64,000 nucleotides of DNA, taken from Pelagicoccus mobilis. Lineage in GTDB: Bacteria; Verrucomicrobiota; Verrucomicrobiia; Opitutales; Opitutaceae. The notes beneath the pieces are model-generated. The model ran no database searches. It worked only from the letters and a program-made list of their open reading frames with translations, and had not been told where the DNA came from. The stretch spans positions 1-64,000 of the forward strand of contig NZ_JAENIL010000004.1 in the NCBI RefSeq assembly GCF_016595505.1. Reading direction: 5' to 3'. Below, piece by piece: positions 1 to 6,058 of the stretch. Made by a program: the position numbers and the translations under genes. The number at the start of each line of letters is the position of its first letter. Position 1 is the first letter of the stretch.

Positions 1-95
1 CTGACCGCAACCTTAACCGAACCGCCTTGGTACGTGATCCGTATGCCGGGTGGTGTGAGAGGGGAGGAGCCGTGAGGCTCCCCTCTATCTCGATT
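1..95 (+). mobile_element. 3' end of a group II intron (domains V and VI)
   Basis: The segment has the layout of a bacterial group II intron terminus. A domain V-like hairpin (about 19-53) starts GAACCGCC and closes with GGGTGGTGTGAG around a TGAT loop. A domain VI-like hairpin follows (AGAGGG...GAGCC, loop GTGA, GGCTC...CCCTCT, about 57-85), and the sequence ends CTCGATT at 95, the usual end of class C introns. The intron body and any reverse transcriptase lie left of the window. The cassette gene at 106 begins 10 bases after the intron. The call rests on remembered consensus and visible pairing, not on a covariance search. Confidence 0.6.
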
Positions 96-105
96 CGACG
101 AAAAA

Positions 106-543
106 ATGAAAAATCCGACAAAAAGTATCACTCTAATTTGGATCGTTGCATTCCTGCTTGTTGGCTGCAGCACGACGGAAAGTCCTAGCAATGATGCGGT
201 AAACGGTCCTTGGCATCTAGCTCCTGATTTGGATACCAAAAGAGGATTCACTCTCCATCTAGGGATGGATCAATCGACTATTCGCGAGCATCTAGGTAGG
301 CCATACACCAAACGAAAGAAGAAAAACACAAACCCGCTTGAGGAAAAGTGGACATATATAAGAAAGACGCCGCGCGGTCTTTCAGTATCCGGGAGCTATG
401 GGAATTTGAAATCTACGACTGTCACTCAGGCCTATTTGACCATAATTGAAGTAAAGCTTCGATTTATAGACGGAAAATTGGTCGCAGTCGAAACGTCATC
501 ATTACCTGCCGATCTTGGGGCGGGAACACCTAGGCAGTATTAA
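106..543 (+). CDS. Lipoprotein, BamE/SmpA-like fold possible
   Basis: The 145-residue protein starts with a lipoprotein signal (lipobox LVGC, Cys21) and should be membrane anchored after processing. Residues about 52-68 (GFTLHLGMDQSTIREHLGRP) resemble the start of SmpA/OmlA (BamE-like) domains, where a G-M-x2-x2-V/I-x2-x-L-G-x-P pattern is common, but the rest is not diagnostic. It is the first cassette gene to the right of the intron end. The function is unknown and the BamE link is a guess from one motif. Confidence 0.7.
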   Translation: MKNPTKSITLIWIVAFLLVGCSTTESPSNDAVNGPWHLAPDLDTKRGFTLHLGMDQSTIREHLGRPYTKRKKKNTNPLEEKWTYIRKTPRGLSVSGSYGNLKSTTVTQAYLTIIEVKLRFIDGKLVAVETSSLPADLGAGTPRQY

Positions 544-546
544 GAA

Positions 547-615
547 TTCGAACAAATCGTCGCATACAATTTCGACAGGCTCCGCCTGTCTCCATCGCAT
601 GCGCTCGACCTTCGG
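547..615 (+). other. attC-like site 1
   Basis: The gap between two cassette genes folds as nested hairpins: an outer stem TCGTCGCAT with ATGCGCTCGA, and a perfect inner stem ACAGGC/GCCTGT with loop TCC. The site opens with TTCGAAC (an RYYYAAC-like R'' box) and closes with the core CTCGAC. This matches the layout of integron recombination sites. Confidence 0.55.
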
Positions 616-623
616 TAAAAACT

Positions 624-947
624 ATGATCACCAAAACGATAGAAGGATATCCAGTTGTAGAATACGCTGAAATAGATCCTCCTGTTTTTCCAGTTGGCTG
701 CCCTGTAGACGGGAAGATAGAGAAGACGAAAGCATTTTTGATCGTTGTCTCGGAAGAAGGAGAGGAAGATTACGAAAGGTACTGGTTAAGATGCTTGGGA
801 GTAACAGGAAAAGTTATGGCAGGTGAAATGTGCTACTCTATTGAAGAAGCAAGAGCCTTCCCAAAGTCGGAATTTAATGTCGGAGAAATAAAATGGAAAA
901 AGACCGAACAAGGTCGGGGCAATGCCGACAAACGCCCGCCTCTTTGA
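624..947 (+). CDS. Hypothetical cassette protein
   Basis: The 107-residue acidic protein has no signal peptide or membrane segment. I do not recognise a family. It is flanked by attC-like palindromes, and its last codons overlap the start of the next one (ACCGAAC at 903), as is common for integron cassette genes whose 3' end runs into attC. The low-complexity tail (EQGRGNADKRPPL) is encoded by that palindrome and may not be functional. Confidence 0.55.
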   Translation: MITKTIEGYPVVEYAEIDPPVFPVGCPVDGKIEKTKAFLIVVSEEGEEDYERYWLRCLGVTGKVMAGEMCYSIEEARAFPKSEFNVGEIKWKKTEQGRGNADKRPPL

Positions 948-950
948 CTA
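903..950 (+). other. attC-like site 2
   Basis: The site opens with ACCGAAC (903-909), the complement at six of seven positions of the bases that begin its cassette (CTTCGGT after CTCGAC at site 1). It contains the hairpin GTCGG/CCGAC and ends in the core CTTTGAC. It overlaps the 3' end of the upstream gene. Confidence 0.55.
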
Positions 951-1025
951 CAGCCCCATGAAAATCAACCACAACAGACTTGGAGACTCAACCGAAGTCG
1001 GCATCGCATCACTTTGACGTTGGAT
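951..1025 (+). other. attC-like site 2b ending a very short cassette
   Basis: Between two TTTGAC cores lie only about 75 bases. They contain a hairpin (GACTTGG with CCGAAGTC) and a 19-codon frame starting ATG at 959. The block TGGAGNCTCAACCGAA and the end TTTGACGTT are shared with the site near 1930, so the two palindromes are related. It ends GTTGGAT, a perfect GTTRRRY core. This could be a gene-less mini-cassette or the scar of a lost gene. Confidence 0.5.
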
Positions 1026-1032
1026 AATAAAT

Positions 1033-1452
1033 ATGAAAAGAATCCACACACTCACCTTCGTCACGTGGCTGGCGTTTTCCTCTATAGCAGCAAGTTCCGA
1101 TTTAAACTGCGGACATCAGGCGGTAATCGGTTTTTTCGAGCTAGAAAAGTATGGATGCAAAAGCGAAGGTGAAATCCTCCAAGCGCTAAAAAAGCGATTT
1201 CCGTACGAATCTAGCAACACAGAGTTAATGATGGAAATTATGAATAGAGGCGATGATATCGATGCCCCATTCAAGATGGACTATAAAGACCGAAGATTGG
1301 TGTTTTCACTGGCCTGTATGACGAAAGTAGAAAGAGGAAACAAACCGAGGAAAGTATCAAGGGTAGTCTTTGGCTTCGGTTCGAACCACAAGCTTGAGAA
1401 CCTCGAAACGGATTTTACCGGTGTGGATACCCCTTCAAATCCAACAGAATAA
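1033..1452 (+). CDS. Secreted hypothetical cassette protein
   Basis: The 139-residue protein has an N-terminal signal peptide (Lys-Arg then a hydrophobic stretch to about residue 21). The mature part has three cysteines that could form a disulfide. No family is recognised. The gene starts eight bases after the attC core GTTGGAT, and its 3' end runs into ATCCAAC, the exact complement. That is the best single piece of evidence that this gene is an integron cassette. Confidence 0.6.
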   Translation: MKRIHTLTFVTWLAFSSIAASSDLNCGHQAVIGFFELEKYGCKSEGEILQALKKRFPYESSNTELMMEIMNRGDDIDAPFKMDYKDRRLVFSLACMTKVERGNKPRKVSRVVFGFGSNHKLENLETDFTGVDTPSNPTE

Positions 1453-1522
1453 CACACAGTAACAAAGGAGCTCACAACTCCGGACGCTGACGCCACTCCG
1501 TTGCGAGCCTTTGACGTTCCAA
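1439..1522 (+). other. attC site 3, with perfect R''/R' match
   Basis: ATCCAAC at 1439-1445 is the exact complement of GTTGGAT at 1019-1025, which begins this cassette. The body contains the stem CAAAGG-AGCTC-A-CAAC paired with GTTG-C-GAGC-CTTTG, leaving unpaired bases inside the arms as in attC. It ends TTTGACGTT. The block GCTCACAACTCCGGAC recurs almost unchanged in site 6. Confidence 0.65.
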
Positions 1523-1541
1523 CCAAAATCAGGAATCCAAT

Positions 1542-1817
1542 ATGAAAAAAGAAAAGAGAGAAATGAAACACTCAGTCTTTCAGCGCATCCTAGCCGTGCT
1601 CGGATGTTTTCTGTTTTTGACTGCAGGAATCGTTTGGCTTGTCGCTGGATTTCAGATTGTAGTTGCTGCTCTCTTACTAGCAGCAGTTGCAGGTATTTCT
1701 GGACCAGCAGTTGCTGAAGGAGGCGGAATTTTAGATATAGTCGGAAGCATCTTCGAGGCAGTCCTCGAAGGTATCATGGGGATCTTTGAGCTTATCGGAG
1801 ATCTGTTTAATTTCTGA
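1542..1817 (+). CDS. Small membrane protein
   Basis: The 91-residue protein has a basic N-terminus and two hydrophobic segments (about residues 14-35 and 37-56), followed by an amphipathic, glycine-rich, acidic tail. ATG at 1563 (MKHSVFQ) is an alternative start. No family is recognised. It is a single-gene cassette between attC-like sites 3 and 4. An overlapping frame on the same strand (1511-1717) is judged a shadow because this frame has the coherent membrane pattern. Confidence 0.5.
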   Translation: MKKEKREMKHSVFQRILAVLGCFLFLTAGIVWLVAGFQIVVAALLLAAVAGISGPAVAEGGGILDIVGSIFEAVLEGIMGIFELIGDLFNF

Positions 1818-1904
1818 GCTCCAGAAGTTGTCACTAGTAGTTTGAGCGAGGCAACGCACACACTATCACGGCAAATTTCCGTCTCTTTGTAGCGAAGCTA
1901 TGAA

Positions 1905-1967
1905 TACGAACTTCAATGGATGTGGAGCCTCAACCGAAACCGCCATGGTGCGGATTTGACGTTTTGC
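1905..1967 (+). other. attC-like site 4
   Basis: The site begins TACGAAC, contains the block GTGGAGCCTCAACCGAA shared with site 2b, and ends TTTGACGTTTTGC. Outer pairing AAC-TCAA/TTGA-GTT is visible. The R'' box matches the start of its own cassette at only about five of seven positions. The 87 bases between the gene end and this site hold nothing I can name. Confidence 0.5.
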
Positions 1968-1974
1968 AAACAAG

Positions 1975-2553
1975 ATGAATCGAATCTACGTCTTTGGAGC
2001 TTCAGGAACCGGCACAACCACATTAGCTGTGGGATTCGCGGAGCAATCACAGTGCTACCATTTGGATACGGACGACTTCTACTGGGAGAAGACAGATCCT
2101 CCATACAAATCGGTGGTGCCACATGAACGAAGAATCGACAGCATCAAGCAACAGCTAGATCCGCATGAGAACTGGGTGCTTTCGGGATGTATGTGTTCTT
2201 GGGGGTCCCCGATATTGAAGCTTACGACACTCGCGGTATTCATATCACTTCCTTGGGGTATCCGTAGGCGCAGGCTTAGAGAAAGAGAAAAGAAGAGATT
2301 TGGCGATGACTGCCTTGATTCCGGAGGTTTTCGGGTACCCCATTTCCAAGAGTTTGAGGATTGGGCTCAAAGCTATGATAGCGCAGACGCCTCAATGCGA
2401 AGCCGTCTTAGGCACGAACTGTGGATCAAAGCTTATGAAGAAAAGGGAGGATCCGTCATTCGTATGGAGCAAGATGAGACAATCGAAGTCCGCCTTCGGC
2501 ATTTATTCAGAGCAGTCGGTACAAAGAACCGAAAGCACAACCAGATGCATTAG
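1975..2553 (+). CDS. P-loop NTPase, adenylate-kinase/shikimate-kinase-like
   Basis: The 192-residue soluble protein starts with a nucleotide-binding loop GASGTGTTT (residues 8-16). The usual Walker Lys is replaced by Thr, a form found in a family of small kinase-like ATPases. A DTDDFYW motif follows near residue 37 (likely metal or substrate site), and an Arg-rich lid-like stretch (RRRRLREREKKR) lies near residues 91-102. This architecture fits a small-molecule kinase; the substrate is unknown. It is a cassette gene with attC-like sites on both sides. Confidence 0.65.
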   Translation: MNRIYVFGASGTGTTTLAVGFAEQSQCYHLDTDDFYWEKTDPPYKSVVPHERRIDSIKQQLDPHENWVLSGCMCSWGSPILKLTTLAVFISLPWGIRRRRLREREKKRFGDDCLDSGGFRVPHFQEFEDWAQSYDSADASMRSRLRHELWIKAYEEKGGSVIRMEQDETIEVRLRHLFRAVGTKNRKHNQMH

Positions 2554-2594
2554 GCGACGAGCGCAGGAGCTCGCCCTCTGTTTTGACCGTAGAA
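2535..2594 (+). other. attC-like site 5
   Basis: It opens with GCACAAC, which complements the start of its cassette (GTTTTGC) at six of seven positions. It contains GGCGA-C-GAGC paired with GCTCGCC, with one extra base in one arm, and ends in the core TTTTGAC. The downstream gene starts four bases after the site. Confidence 0.55.
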
Positions 2595-2597
2595 AAA

Positions 2598-3140
2598 ATG
2601 AAAATTGAACTACAACTCGTACCTTTCGAAGAGAAACCAGTCCTGAAGAGGATGCTCGAACTTTATCTCTACGATCTTAGCGAGTTCGAATCAACAGACC
2701 CAAACCGTTGTGGAGAATTTGGATACCGCTACCTAGATCACTACTGGACCGAATCTGAGCGACATCCGTATTTCGTGAAGGTCGACGGCAAAAACGTGGG
2801 CTTTGTCTTATTGAACCGTTTCGGTTATTCCGAAAGCCTCGATCACAGTGTGGCCGAGTTATTCATTATGCGAAAGTATCGAAAGATTGGAGTCGGACGT
2901 TCCGCTGCACTCGCAGCTTTTGAAACGTTCCACGGATTCTGGGAGATTCGAACGCATGAGAAAAACGAGCCCGCAAAGAGGTTTTGGAGACGAACCATTG
3001 ATGAGTATACAAATGGAGCTTTCACCGAATTCTCCGACGGACTAAAAGACTGGAAGGGGCCTGTCTGGACTTTCGAGAACAAAAAATCACAGACGAAAGC
3101 GGCGCTCACAGCTCCGGACACTGCAGGTCCTAAGTCGTGA
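2598..3140 (+). CDS. GNAT-family N-acetyltransferase
   Basis: The 180-residue protein fits the Gcn5-related acetyltransferase fold. The AELFIMRKYRKIGVGR stretch carries the acetyl-CoA motif A (R-x2-G-x-G/A), and a C-terminal NEPAKRFWRR segment resembles motif B. The acceptor is unknown; cassette-borne relatives often modify antibiotics or small metabolites. ATG at 2598 is chosen because the upstream TTG (2583) lies inside the attC core. The 3' end overlaps site 6. Confidence 0.8.
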   Translation: MKIELQLVPFEEKPVLKRMLELYLYDLSEFESTDPNRCGEFGYRYLDHYWTESERHPYFVKVDGKNVGFVLLNRFGYSESLDHSVAELFIMRKYRKIGVGRSAALAAFETFHGFWEIRTHEKNEPAKRFWRRTIDEYTNGAFTEFSDGLKDWKGPVWTFENKKSQTKAALTAPDTAGPKS

Positions 3141-3156
3141 GTCGTTGACGGTCGCC
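3101..3156 (+). other. attC-like site 6
   Basis: It contains GGCGCTCACAGCTCCGGACACTG, close to site 3 (GCTCACAACTCCGGACGCTG). Distal pairing is GCTCAC/GTGAGT, and it ends in the core GTTGAC. It overlaps the 3' end of the acetyltransferase gene. Confidence 0.5.
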
Positions 3157-3184
3157 GAGATGATAAAAGGAACCCAACAAACCG

Positions 3185-3598
3185 ATGAATCAAAGCATTA
3201 AACTTACACTAGCCATCATTGTCTTAGCGATCTCCGGGTGCTCACCGTCTGTGGATACCGAGGCGACGACTCCGTGGGTCGGAAGTCTGAAGGTCGACAA
3301 CAATGAATACGAAGCCATCACACTAAAGCATGACGAAAAAGAGTTTCCCTATCGATCACCCGTGGTGATCTTCAATAAGAACGAAACAGCCAGCTGGAAG
3401 GCTGGATTGTTAAAAAACTTAGAGCTGGGACAGATCGATTTTGGAAGTTCGCAACAAGTGTTGACAGGGCGCCAGATTGTGTACGCCGCAGGAAATGGAC
3501 CCACAATGTCGATCCTAACCTGGGCCCCGGATGAAGCAAAAATAGAGGAGCTGGGAGGATTGGAAGAGTACCTCACGTTCCTCATGTCCAAAAACTAA
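3185..3598 (+). CDS. Hypothetical lipoprotein
   Basis: The 137-residue protein has a lipoprotein signal (lipobox AISGC, Cys18). The mature domain is soluble and contains no motif I recognise. It starts 28 bases after attC-like site 6 and ends only six bases before the reading frame of the broken PH-domain gene, with no attC between them. The two may therefore share one cassette. Confidence 0.6.
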   Translation: MNQSIKLTLAIIVLAISGCSPSVDTEATTPWVGSLKVDNNEYEAITLKHDEKEFPYRSPVVIFNKNETASWKAGLLKNLELGQIDFGSSQQVLTGRQIVYAAGNGPTMSILTWAPDEAKIEELGGLEEYLTFLMSKN

Positions 3599-3604
3599 GA
3601 AACC

Positions 3605-3943
3605 ATGGCTATTGTTAATTAGGGCAGCTCGGAATACGGAGAGCTGCTGACTGATGAACAAACAATCGAGGTCGGTTTCAATATTTTTCGGGACAAGTTC
3701 ATCTTTACTAATCGGCGTCTAATCATTGTCGACGTGCAAGGCATGACAGGCCGCAAGGTGCAGTACTTGACCATTCCGTATTCAAAAATCACTAAGTACA
3801 GCATCGAAACTGCAGGAAGCTTCGACCTGGATGCGGAGTTGAAAATCTGGATCGGCAGCGACCCGAATCCCATCCAGAAGAAATTCAACAAGAAGGTAAA
3901 CATCTACGATCTCCAGAAGGTGCTCGCGAAGCACGTGCTGTAA
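3605..3943 (+). pseudogene. PH-domain protein (bPH_1 type), interrupted by a stop codon
   Basis: The frame from 3623 to 3943 encodes an almost complete bacterial PH domain: RDKFIFTNRRLIIVDVQG, then IPYSKITKYSIETAGSFDLD, ending NIYDLQKVLAKHVL. The family usually has about 120-130 residues with an N-terminal GNASE segment. Here ATG at 3605 is followed after five codons by TAG (3620-3622), and no plausible ATG, GTG or TTG precedes the domain. The N-terminus is thus both shortened and interrupted. The gene is probably dead; a sequencing error at one base cannot be excluded. Confidence 0.7.
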
Positions 3944-4017
3944 CTCGAGCGATCGTACAATCGTGCACTTCAGGTTAAGTCTCTGGCGGGAGTGCTTTGA
4001 TCGAACGGTGATCTCTT

Positions 4018-4109
4018 GGCCACGAAAAGGCACAAAAAGATCCTCCAGTAGTGCCTGCTTTATAAGGCAGATTTTGCAACAGAGTGATTCTTTGTGTCTT
4101 TTTGTGGCT
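4018..4109. repeat. CCACGAA-type long inverted repeat
   Basis: GGCCACGAAAAGGCACAAAAAGA (4018-4040) faces TTCTTTGTGTCTTTTTGTGGCT (4088-4109). The arms are related copies of a CCACRAAARGRCACAAAGA unit, and TGCCT/AGGCA forms a small inner hairpin. A similar inverted pair occurs at 34082-34153. It lies between the cassette array and the convergent NmrA-like gene and may mark the array boundary or act as a bidirectional terminator. Confidence 0.55.
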
Positions 4110-4168
4110 AATATTCGTCGGTTTTTGTTTGTGGGTCGGGGAGGGCGTTGCGTGTATTAGAACTAAAA

Positions 4169-5056
4169 CTACGATAAAACATTTTCCTTCAATGTGGCGG
4201 CAAGGGCTTCGATACTTGCGGAAGGCTTCCCAAGGTTCTCGTAGGTCTCTCCTGATACAAAGCGTTCCTCGAATCCTGCACAGACCTCCCAGATACGCTT
4301 CAGAAAGGCGGCTTCCGCTAAAGGCAGCCCCAATTGATCGATGGTTTCAAGCGGAAGCGTTTGGACAGAAACCTTAGGATCATAAACCTTGAAGAAGCGT
4401 TGAGCCGCGTCTGCGAAAGTCATCGCTTCAGACCCTTGTACGGGATATCTCTGATTGAGCGCTTGGGAGTTGTCGATCGCTTCGAATATGTGGCCAGCCA
4501 ATTGAAAGCTGCTCGTGAAATGCGCTTCGTGCGGGAGTATCCCAAAGAGATAGGCCACATTGTTGTCGACGAAACGGGTAAACGAATCAGCAAAGAATGA
4601 GCAGTAGAAGAAGGTGTACGGAATGTCGGAATCCTCGATGCATTTCATTCCAGCTTCTCTGATTTTCCGGGTTTCGATGGTGCCGTTGAGGAAGAACTCT
4701 TCGTGGAGAGATTCCAACCCAGCTATCTGCATGATGTGCTTCACTCCATTGTGTTTCGCTGCCTGAACGATGTTCTGTACGCCTTCACGCTCCGTGTAAA
4801 ACGGCAGGTTCATGTCCGTGGTCTCGGTGTTGAGATGGATGTAGAGCGTCTCTGTGCCGTCTAGAGCACGAATCAAGCTCTCTGCGTCGCTCACGTCTCC
4901 CTGGACAATCTCGACACAGTCAGGCAGCGCGTTCTTGGCATTCTCTGGATCGCGAACGACAACCTGCACTTTGACTCCTAGAGAGACAAGATGCTTGGTG
5001 ATAGTTGTAGAGAGGAAGCCGGTTGCTCCGATGATGGTGAGTTCCTTTTTAGCCAT
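4169..5056 (-). CDS. NmrA-like NAD(P)-binding protein
   Basis: The 295-residue protein has an N-terminal Rossmann motif (TIIGATGFLSTTI, residues 6-18) and the overall pattern of NmrA/atypical short-chain dehydrogenases (NAD(P)H:quinone oxidoreductase type 2 or nucleotide-sugar epimerase-like). It is cytosolic; the substrate is unknown. The start at 5056 (MAKKEL) is preferred over 5134 because the latter crosses the MerR operator. It is divergent from the merR-like gene, a layout typical of a MerR regulator and its target, possibly a stress-response reductase. Confidence 0.75.
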   Translation of the reverse strand: MAKKELTIIGATGFLSTTITKHLVSLGVKVQVVVRDPENAKNALPDCVEIVQGDVSDAESLIRALDGTETLYIHLNTETTDMNLPFYTEREGVQNIVQAAKHNGVKHIMQIAGLESLHEEFFLNGTIETRKIREAGMKCIEDSDIPYTFFYCSFFADSFTRFVDNNVAYLFGILPHEAHFTSSFQLAGHIFEAIDNSQALNQRYPVQGSEAMTFADAAQRFFKVYDPKVSVQTLPLETIDQLGLPLAEAAFLKRIWEVCAGFEERFVSGETYENLGKPSASIEALAATLKENVLS

Positions 5057-5097
5057 GATTTTCTTGCGTGCGTAGCACGTTATGGCTGCATGATAGC

Positions 5098-5117
5098 CTG
5101 TGGGGTATACCCCACAG
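5098..5117. promoter_or_regulatory. Perfect 20-bp palindromic operator for the MerR-family regulator
   Basis: CTGTGGGGTATACCCCACAG is a perfect palindrome in the 80-base gap between the divergent NmrA-like and MerR-like start codons. MerR regulators bind dyads of about this length inside promoters with long spacers, so this is the likely site controlling both genes. Confidence 0.75.
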
Positions 5118-5136
5118 TCAAGAGGTTTTACCAAGA

Positions 5137-5490
5137 ATGAAGATAAGTGAGATTTGCAAGCAGACGGGATTGAGCAAAGACGGTATTCGCCACTACGAGG
5201 AGCTTGGTTTGATTCGGTCGTTCCGAAAGCCAGCAGGTAGTCGATTCTATCAGGACTACGACGAAAGCGCTTTGCTGCGGATCGAGATGATTCGTTGCGG
5301 AAAATCCTGTGGGTTCACGCTTAAAGAGATTAAGAACATCTTTGATTGCTCCGAGGCAGATGAGTTGTCTTTGGTCGAGCTGCGACCGTTTTTGCTGCAG
5401 AAACTGGATGAGCTAAACCAGAAGTCCGCGGAGATCGAAAAAATGAAAGCTGTGATCAGGCAGCACCTGGCTGGAGTGGAGTGCGAGTAG
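5137..5490 (+). CDS. MerR-family transcriptional regulator
   Basis: The 117-residue protein has the MerR winged helix at its N-terminus (MKISEICKQTGLSKDGIRHY then YEELGLIRSFR) followed by the dimerisation coiled coil (KLDELNQKSAEIEKMKAVI). It lacks the Cys cluster of metal sensors near the C-terminus. The start at 5137 is chosen because residue 1 then begins the HTH as in the family. It probably controls itself and the divergent NmrA-like gene through the 5098-5117 palindrome, in response to an unknown ligand or redox signal. Confidence 0.88.
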   Translation: MKISEICKQTGLSKDGIRHYEELGLIRSFRKPAGSRFYQDYDESALLRIEMIRCGKSCGFTLKEIKNIFDCSEADELSLVELRPFLLQKLDELNQKSAEIEKMKAVIRQHLAGVECE

Positions 5491-5506
5491 AGTCGGGGCG
5501 GTTTTC

Positions 5507-6052
5507 ATGTCGAAAGGAAGATACAGGCAAATCTCCGGGGCGCTTAGTTTGGTCGTGGTAATACTGAGCGCGGCGGCGTATGTATTCTTTGGCGATTCGC
5601 GCGGAGGTAGGGGATCTGGCTTCGAATTGCTAGCGTCGCCGAGTGCATCCGATTTTAATTACTATCAAGAGCTCCAGCTGTATTCGTTTTCTGAAACAGT
5701 CTCCAACGACAGAATAGCAATAAGCATCCGAAAAGGGAAAGTTGACTTTGTTGTCCTCTACGGCTCGAAGCAGGGCGGCTATCCTAAGTACTCTGGTGGC
5801 AAGATCGGAAACGGGACGGCGGTCGGGCATATTTTGAGAACCTCGTATACGGACCGTATTGAGCTAACAGGTACACGAAAAGCCTATGAGATTAGGAACG
5901 GGCAGGTTCACAGCGCTCCGATCCGTAGAAGCGTAGATGCGTGGCGACTCTCTGAGTTTATAGACAGTATTCGAGAAAACCCGACGGTAGAAGACTCTGC
6001 CAACTGGAAGGTCGGACGGCGTTCCGCTTCCGGTGGAGGTCGCAGATCTTAA
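5507..6052 (+). CDS. Membrane-anchored hypothetical protein
   Basis: The 181-residue protein has a short basic N-terminus and one hydrophobic segment (about residues 11-29), then a presumably periplasmic domain. It ends in an Arg/Gly/Ser-rich tail (RRSASGGGRRS). No family is recognised. It starts 16 bases after the MerR-like gene on the same strand, so co-transcription is possible, and it converges with the TonB-dependent receptor gene six bases away. Confidence 0.6.
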   Translation: MSKGRYRQISGALSLVVVILSAAAYVFFGDSRGGRGSGFELLASPSASDFNYYQELQLYSFSETVSNDRIAISIRKGKVDFVVLYGSKQGGYPKYSGGKIGNGTAVGHILRTSYTDRIELTGTRKAYEIRNGQVHSAPIRRSVDAWRLSEFIDSIRENPTVEDSANWKVGRRSASGGGRRS

Positions 6053-6058
6053 GTCTCG

